Program-made: the position numbers and the translations under genes
Part shown: piece after piece, positions 60,527 through 64,000 of the stretch
How the letters are laid out: every line of letters starts with the position of its first letter
How positions within the stretch are numbered: the stretch's first letter is position 1
Assembly: GCF_038592905.1 (NCBI RefSeq)
Contig: NZ_CP151943.1
Span: 5,034,501 to 5,098,500, forward strand
DNA from: Neobacillus sp. FSL H8-0543
GTDB taxonomy: Bacteria; Bacillota; Bacilli; Bacillales; Cytobacillaceae
Direction of reading: 5' to 3'
Length of the DNA: 64,000 nt
The notes under the pieces: generated by a model
What the model was told of the DNA's origin: nothing
The model's database searches: none
Seen by the model: the letters and a program-made list of their open reading frames with translations, nothing else

Positions 60527-61204
60527 GTGAATAAAAGTAATAAAACGGCACTTATTCTAGGTGCGAGCGGGTTGGTTGGAACGGACTTAGTTAACGTCCT
60601 TCTTCAAGAAGAGAACTATGCCAAAATCCATTTACTAGTTAGGAAACCATTAACAATTAAGGATAAGCTATGTGAACAGCATGTGGTAAATTTTGATAAA
60701 CTAGATAAATACGAAGATTTATTTCAAGTTACCGATATATTCTGTTGTTTAGGAACTACGATAAAAAAAGCGAAGACGAAAGAGGCGTTTCGTAAAGTCG
60801 ATTATCAATATCCCATTGAGGCAGCAAAATTGGCAAAAAAGTTTGGTGTTCAAAACTACCTCATCATTACAGCCATGGGAGCAAGTTCGAAATCGCTATT
60901 CTTTTATAGTCAAGTCAAAGGCGAGTTGGAAGAGGCGCTTAGAAAGTTAGAATTGACCTCTGTACATATCTTCCGCCCATCTTTACTAGTAGGAGAAAGG
61001 AAAGAGCACCGACTCGGAGAAAAAATTGCAGAGAAAGTTAGTGTATTATTTAATCCTATCATGGTAGGACCTTTGCGCCCGTATCGGTCCATTCAAGCAA
61101 AAAGGATAGCTGAGGCAATGGCTACAATTGCTTTGTCAAGTAAGACTGGTTTTCATGTCTATCATTCTCATGAAATCGAACGGATGGTTGGGCGTTCTAG
61201 ATGA
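60527..61204 (+). CDS. NAD(P)-binding SDR-type protein (TIP30/YwnB-like)
   Basis: This protein of about 225 residues is an atypical short-chain dehydrogenase with LILGASGLVGTDLVNVLL, a VDYQYPIEAAKLAKKFGVQNYLIITAMGA segment and a YSQVKGELEEAL active-site Tyr/Lys. The fold resembles TIP30-type NAD(P)H-binding proteins. AAAGGGG is well spaced for the GTG at 60527; a GTG at 60485 is an alternative. Substrate unknown. Confidence 0.83.
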   Translation: MNKSNKTALILGASGLVGTDLVNVLLQEENYAKIHLLVRKPLTIKDKLCEQHVVNFDKLDKYEDLFQVTDIFCCLGTTIKKAKTKEAFRKVDYQYPIEAAKLAKKFGVQNYLIITAMGASSKSLFFYSQVKGELEEALRKLELTSVHIFRPSLLVGERKEHRLGEKIAEKVSVLFNPIMVGPLRPYRSIQAKRIAEAMATIALSSKTGFHVYHSHEIERMVGRSR

Positions 61205-61286
61205 GGATTATCCGAATAGAAGGTGATTTCAGTAGGCCCAGGAAGAAAAAGAGGAAAGGTTGTCCGAATGTACAAAGTGTCTATTG

Positions 61287-61315
61287 TTGACAATTAATTT
61301 CGCTTGTACTATTAT
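61287..61315 (+). promoter_or_regulatory. sigma-A promoter of the mhqD-like gene
   Basis: TTGACA, a 17-nt spacer and TATTAT, 129 bp upstream of the hydrolase start. The MhqR-like operator begins directly after the -10 box. Confidence 0.75.
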
Positions 61316-61333
61316 TATCTTGAATTCGAGATA
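61316..61333. promoter_or_regulatory. candidate MhqR operator
   Basis: TATCTTGAATTCGAGATA is an 18-bp imperfect palindrome matching the MhqR operator described in B. subtilis (tATCTcgaAtTCgAgATa). It covers the expected transcription start of the mhqD-like gene, a position suited to repression that is relieved by quinones. Confidence 0.75.
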
Positions 61334-61443
61334 TCTTTATGAAAGACTGTACACACTGTAAAATAAATTTCGTCTATTATTGCAATCATAAAGAAATAAG
61401 TCTCATTCATTAAATAGAAACCCACAAAGGAAGGAGAAATAAA

Positions 61444-62049
61444 ATGAAACATATTTTTCAAAAAGGAAAAGACCTAGCCAGACCAACATTACTATTGCTG
61501 CATGGAACAGGTGGTACAGAACAAGATTTATTACCGCTTGCAGGGGAAATTGACCAAGATGCGTCCATCCTAAGTGTTCGCGGCAATGTTTTAGAAAATG
61601 GAATGCCACGATTTTTTCGAAGGTTAGCAGAAGGTGTTTTTGACGAAGAGGACTTAGTATTCCGCACGAAAGAATTATCTGATTTTCTTGACGAAGCTTC
61701 TCAAAAATATGAGTTTGATCGAAATAATATCGTTGCCGTTGGCTATTCAAACGGAGCCAACATTGCTGCAAGCTTGCTGTTCCATTACCAAGATGCCCTA
61801 AAAGGAGCAATTTTGCACCATCCAATGGTTCCAAGAAGAGGAATTGATTTACCGGACTTAACTGGAAAGGCTGTGTTTATTGCTGCAGGAACGAATGATC
61901 CGATTTGTCCGGCTTCAGAGTCTGAGGAATTAAAAACACTTTTGTCTAGTGCGAATGCAAATGTAGAATTACACTGGGAAAACAATGGTCATCAACTGAC
62001 GTTTCAAGAGGTAAAAGCAGCTGCAGCCTGGTACCGTAAACAATTCTAA
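61444..62049 (+). CDS. mhqD: carboxylesterase/phospholipase-type hydrolase MhqD
   Basis: This 201-residue alpha/beta hydrolase has LLLLHGTGGTEQDLLPLAGEI, the nucleophile in GYSNGANIAASLL (Ser near residue 101), Asp in AAGTNDPICPASESEEL and the terminal His in NNGHQLTFQE. Sequence and the MhqR-type operator upstream match MhqD (YodD), induced by catechol and 2-methylhydroquinone in B. subtilis. AAGGAAGGAG precedes the ATG. It may process quinone- or gentisate-related esters (inference). Confidence 0.87.
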   Translation: MKHIFQKGKDLARPTLLLLHGTGGTEQDLLPLAGEIDQDASILSVRGNVLENGMPRFFRRLAEGVFDEEDLVFRTKELSDFLDEASQKYEFDRNNIVAVGYSNGANIAASLLFHYQDALKGAILHHPMVPRRGIDLPDLTGKAVFIAAGTNDPICPASESEELKTLLSSANANVELHWENNGHQLTFQEVKAAAAWYRKQF

Positions 62050-62063
62050 ATCGGAAAAATTAA

Positions 62064-62119
62064 CTTCTCTATTGGACAAAGCCCTTCGAGGACACTCAAG
62101 GAAATGTCCAATAGAGAAG
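62064..62119. repeat. inverted repeat at the edge of array 4
   Basis: CTTCTCTATTGGACA and TGTCCAATAGAGAAG form a perfect 15-bp inverted repeat separated by about 26 bp. It carries the variant arm GTCCAATAG also seen at the far end (62522), and it probably terminates transcription of mhqD. Confidence 0.75.
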
Positions 62120-62535
62120 CTTTTAAAAACAAAGCCCAACAAGGAAGTTGTTGAAATGTCTTTAATAAGTCCTCTTAAAGACAAAACCCACCAAGGAAAC
62201 GAATGAAATGTCTTTAATAAGCCCTCTTAAAGACAAAACCCACCAAGGAAACGAATGAAATGTCTTTAATAAGCTCTCTTAAAGACAAAACCCACCAAGG
62301 AAACGAATGAAATGTCTTTAATAAGCCCTCTTAAAGACAAAACCCACCAAGGAAACGAATGAAATGTCTTTAATAAGCCCTCTTAAAGACAAAACCCACC
62401 AAGGAAACGGATGTAATGTCTTTAATAAACCCCCTTAAAGACAAAAACCCAACAAGGAATTCAGAGAATGTCTTTATGAAAGAAGCTAATAGACAATACC
62501 CCAGAGGACACACAAAGAATTGTCCAATAGGAATC
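62100..62535. repeat. tandem array of 52-bp hairpin repeats (array 4, about 9 units)
   Basis: GTC falls at 62106, 62158, 62210, 62262, 62314, 62366, 62418, 62470 and 62522, exactly 52 bp apart throughout, including degenerate edge units. The central unit pairs GTCTTTAA with TTAAAGAC and continues ACAAAACCCACCAAGGAAACGAATGAAAT. The core equals that of array 1, with a different linker. The rest of the gap to 62966 is AT-rich, contains no convincing gene and presumably carries the promoter of the next gene. Confidence 0.93.
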
Positions 62536-62966
62536 CTCAGACAGCAGATTTTAATAGTACTATTTCAAATTAATCATCCCCCTTAAAGAAACCCCCTTAA
62601 TAAGGTACAAATCCCCCCTATTCGTCAACTTTTTTTCTAATGTCGAAAAAAACCATGTTAGATTATCCCTCCATTTTACAAAATATTCTGTTTCATTGTG
62701 GTAAGTTTGAAAAAGACTCAAAAAATTGTACAAGATCCACATATTCTTAATAACTCACCCAAGAAGGATTATATGTTACATAGTGGGCAGTTCATCGCCT
62801 GCATTATTTTACAGATTGTATAATGCTATGAATTTTTCTCGCCTGTAAAATAGAAATAAGATGCAGAATTATCTGCTATTTTAAAGTAGTTAAGGAGGTA
62901 GGGTACATAGTTAACTTTTACTAGTAATGAAAAATGGATTTGTATTTTGGAAAAGGGGGGTTCTTT

Positions 62967-64000
62967 TTGGAAAAAATCCAACGCATTTCATTTACCGATA
63001 TTATGAAGAATTTTCAAGAGGTTGAACCAGCACTTACCAATCAAGAGGCCTTGGAGGAATCCAATCGATGCCTATATTGTTACGACGCCCCATGTATTCA
63101 AGCCTGTCCAACGGGAATAGATATCCCCACCTTTATTAAAAAAATTGCCTCAGGAAATTTATTAGGCTCTGCGAAAACAATTATGTCTTCGAACCCAGTT
63201 GGTGCCAGTTGCGCCCGCGTATGCCCGACAGAAGAACTTTGTGAGGGAGCCTGTGTCTTAAACCATTCAACCAAACCAATCCCAATTGGTAATCTCCAAA
63301 GATATGCAACAGATTGGGCGATAAAAAATGAACAGACACTTTTTCAACCGGGAACCCCTAACGGGAAGAAAGTTGCGGTAATTGGCGGAGGTCCTGCTGG
63401 ATTATCAGCAGCAAGAGAATTAGCCAGATTTGGCTATGAGGTAACGATCTATGAGGCGGCCGAGAAGGCTGGTGGCCTAAATACCTATGGAATAGTTTCC
63501 TTTCGTCTGCCGCAGTATATTTCCTACTGGGAAGTGGCACAGGTTGAAAAGCTTAATGTCACGATTAAAACAAACACATTGGTTGGAAGAGATGTTTCTA
63601 TTGAATACTTAACAGAGCACTTTGATCGGATTGTACTTGCCGTTGGCATGTCAGAGGTTCCAAACTTAGGGATTGAGGGAGAGGAACTGGCGGGTGTTTA
63701 CGATGCGATTGAATTTGTAAAAGAAACAAAAAGCGGTCAATTTTCGAACGATTTTATCGGGAAGCGTGCAGTTGTAATCGGTGCTGGAAATACCGCAATT
63801 GATGGTGCAACCTGTTCTGTTCGTTTAGGGGCAGAAAATGTAAAAATTTTATACCGGAGAACAGAAGAAGAAATGACGGCGTATGACTTTGAGTATGAAT
63901 TTGCAAAACAAGATGGCGTTGAGTTTCGGTGGTTAACTTCTCCAAAGAGAATTATCGGAGATAAAAACGGTAAGGTAACGGGGATTGAATGTCTCAAAAT
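62967..64000 (+). CDS. PreT-like NAD-dependent dihydropyrimidine dehydrogenase subunit / glutamate synthase small-chain homologue (partial)
   Basis: An open frame from a TTG at 62967 (8 nt after GGGGGG) runs off the window end, giving at least 344 residues. An N-terminal domain holds Cys clusters for Fe-S centres (CLYCYDAPCIQACPTGIDIP; GASCARVCPTEELCEGAC), followed by an FAD Rossmann fold VAVIGGGPAGLSAAREL and a second nucleotide fold VVIGAGNTAIDGA. This layout matches PreT and the GltD-like half of dihydropyrimidine dehydrogenase, so a PreA partner is expected just beyond the window. Confidence 0.88.
   Translation, partial: MEKIQRISFTDIMKNFQEVEPALTNQEALEESNRCLYCYDAPCIQACPTGIDIPTFIKKIASGNLLGSAKTIMSSNPVGASCARVCPTEELCEGACVLNHSTKPIPIGNLQRYATDWAIKNEQTLFQPGTPNGKKVAVIGGGPAGLSAARELARFGYEVTIYEAAEKAGGLNTYGIVSFRLPQYISYWEVAQVEKLNVTIKTNTLVGRDVSIEYLTEHFDRIVLAVGMSEVPNLGIEGEELAGVYDAIEFVKETKSGQFSNDFIGKRAVVIGAGNTAIDGATCSVRLGAENVKILYRRTEEEMTAYDFEYEFAKQDGVEFRWLTSPKRIIGDKNGKVTGIECLK

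Noticed and set aside
61969..62184. 71-codon minus-strand ORF
   Set aside because: It spans the mhqD 3' end and repeat array 4, antisense to a well-supported gene.
62560..62742. 60-codon minus-strand ORF after array 4
   Set aside because: AT-rich composition, no ribosome site and no recognisable pattern.

Overview
The window looks like a chromosomal segment of a low-GC, endospore-forming Bacillaceae (Neobacillus/Mesobacillus-like; genus inferred only). The support is strong AGGAGG-type ribosome sites, frequent TTG and GTG starts, a CwlJ-type cortex hydrolase, a YheC/D ATP-grasp spore-coat protein, YolD, an SpxH-like protein, an MhqD gene with an MhqR-type operator, and a dispersed repeat I recall from many Bacillaceae. 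I found no rRNA, tRNA, transposase, phage genes or CRISPR array.

Layout. 0.1-5.4 kb: CBO0543-type membrane protein, cysteine desulfurase, MATE transporter, two unknown genes and a 14-unit array of 52-bp hairpin repeats. 5.4-10.6 kb: a LysR regulator divergent from a gentisate operon (YciI, FAH-family hydrolase, DinB-family protein, gentisate 1,2-dioxygenase, 3-hydroxybenzoate 6-hydroxylase-like enzyme). 10.9-19.5 kb: a linked catabolic block of unknown substrate: two phosphotriesterase-family proteins (one without its metal ligands), a thiolase-fold/OB-fold pair, CocE-type and metallo-beta-lactamase-fold hydrolases, both CoA-transferase subunits and a GntR regulator. 19.6-23.6 kb: a second FAD monooxygenase, a frameshifted esterase, another 52-bp array and an MFS carrier. 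23.8-26.1 kb: a DsbA/FrnE-type oxidoreductase with an in-frame TGA at the first Cys of its CxxC motif, then CwlJ and DegV. 26.3-40.2 kb: a cobalamin riboswitch and a long B12 uptake, salvage and late-assembly operon. 40.3-45.0 kb: cyclophilin lipoprotein, YheC/D protein, a subtilase without signal peptide preceded by a 40-codon ORF, MFS transporter and a third repeat array. 45.0-54.2 kb: a sugar or polyol regulon (two TIM-barrel isomerases, LacI regulator, two Gfo/Idh/MocA dehydrogenases, RbsBAC-like ABC importer) linked by TGTAAN4TTACA operators. 54.4-64.0 kb: DUF4303-like protein, nitronate monooxygenase, MBL hydrolase, YolD, HxlR/SpxH-like/RidA, thioredoxin-like protein, an SDR, MhqD, a fourth 52-bp array and the start of a PreT-like gene cut by the window end.

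How the genes fit together. The 3-hydroxybenzoate to gentisate to pyruvate plus fumarate route is nearly complete in one operon; the downstream block probably feeds it or a parallel substrate. Gentisate is a hydroquinone, and the window also carries quinone/thiol-stress genes (MhqD, a YodB-like HxlR regulator, an SpxH-like protein), though a functional link is inference. The B12 operon lacks corrin-ring genes, so it serves salvage and late assembly unless those genes lie elsewhere.

The two strongest leads are the TGA-containing FrnE-like gene, which has a hairpin placed as in bacterial SECIS elements (candidate selenoprotein), and the four hairpin arrays that keep a 52-bp period (about five helical turns) while their sequences diverge with compensatory changes.
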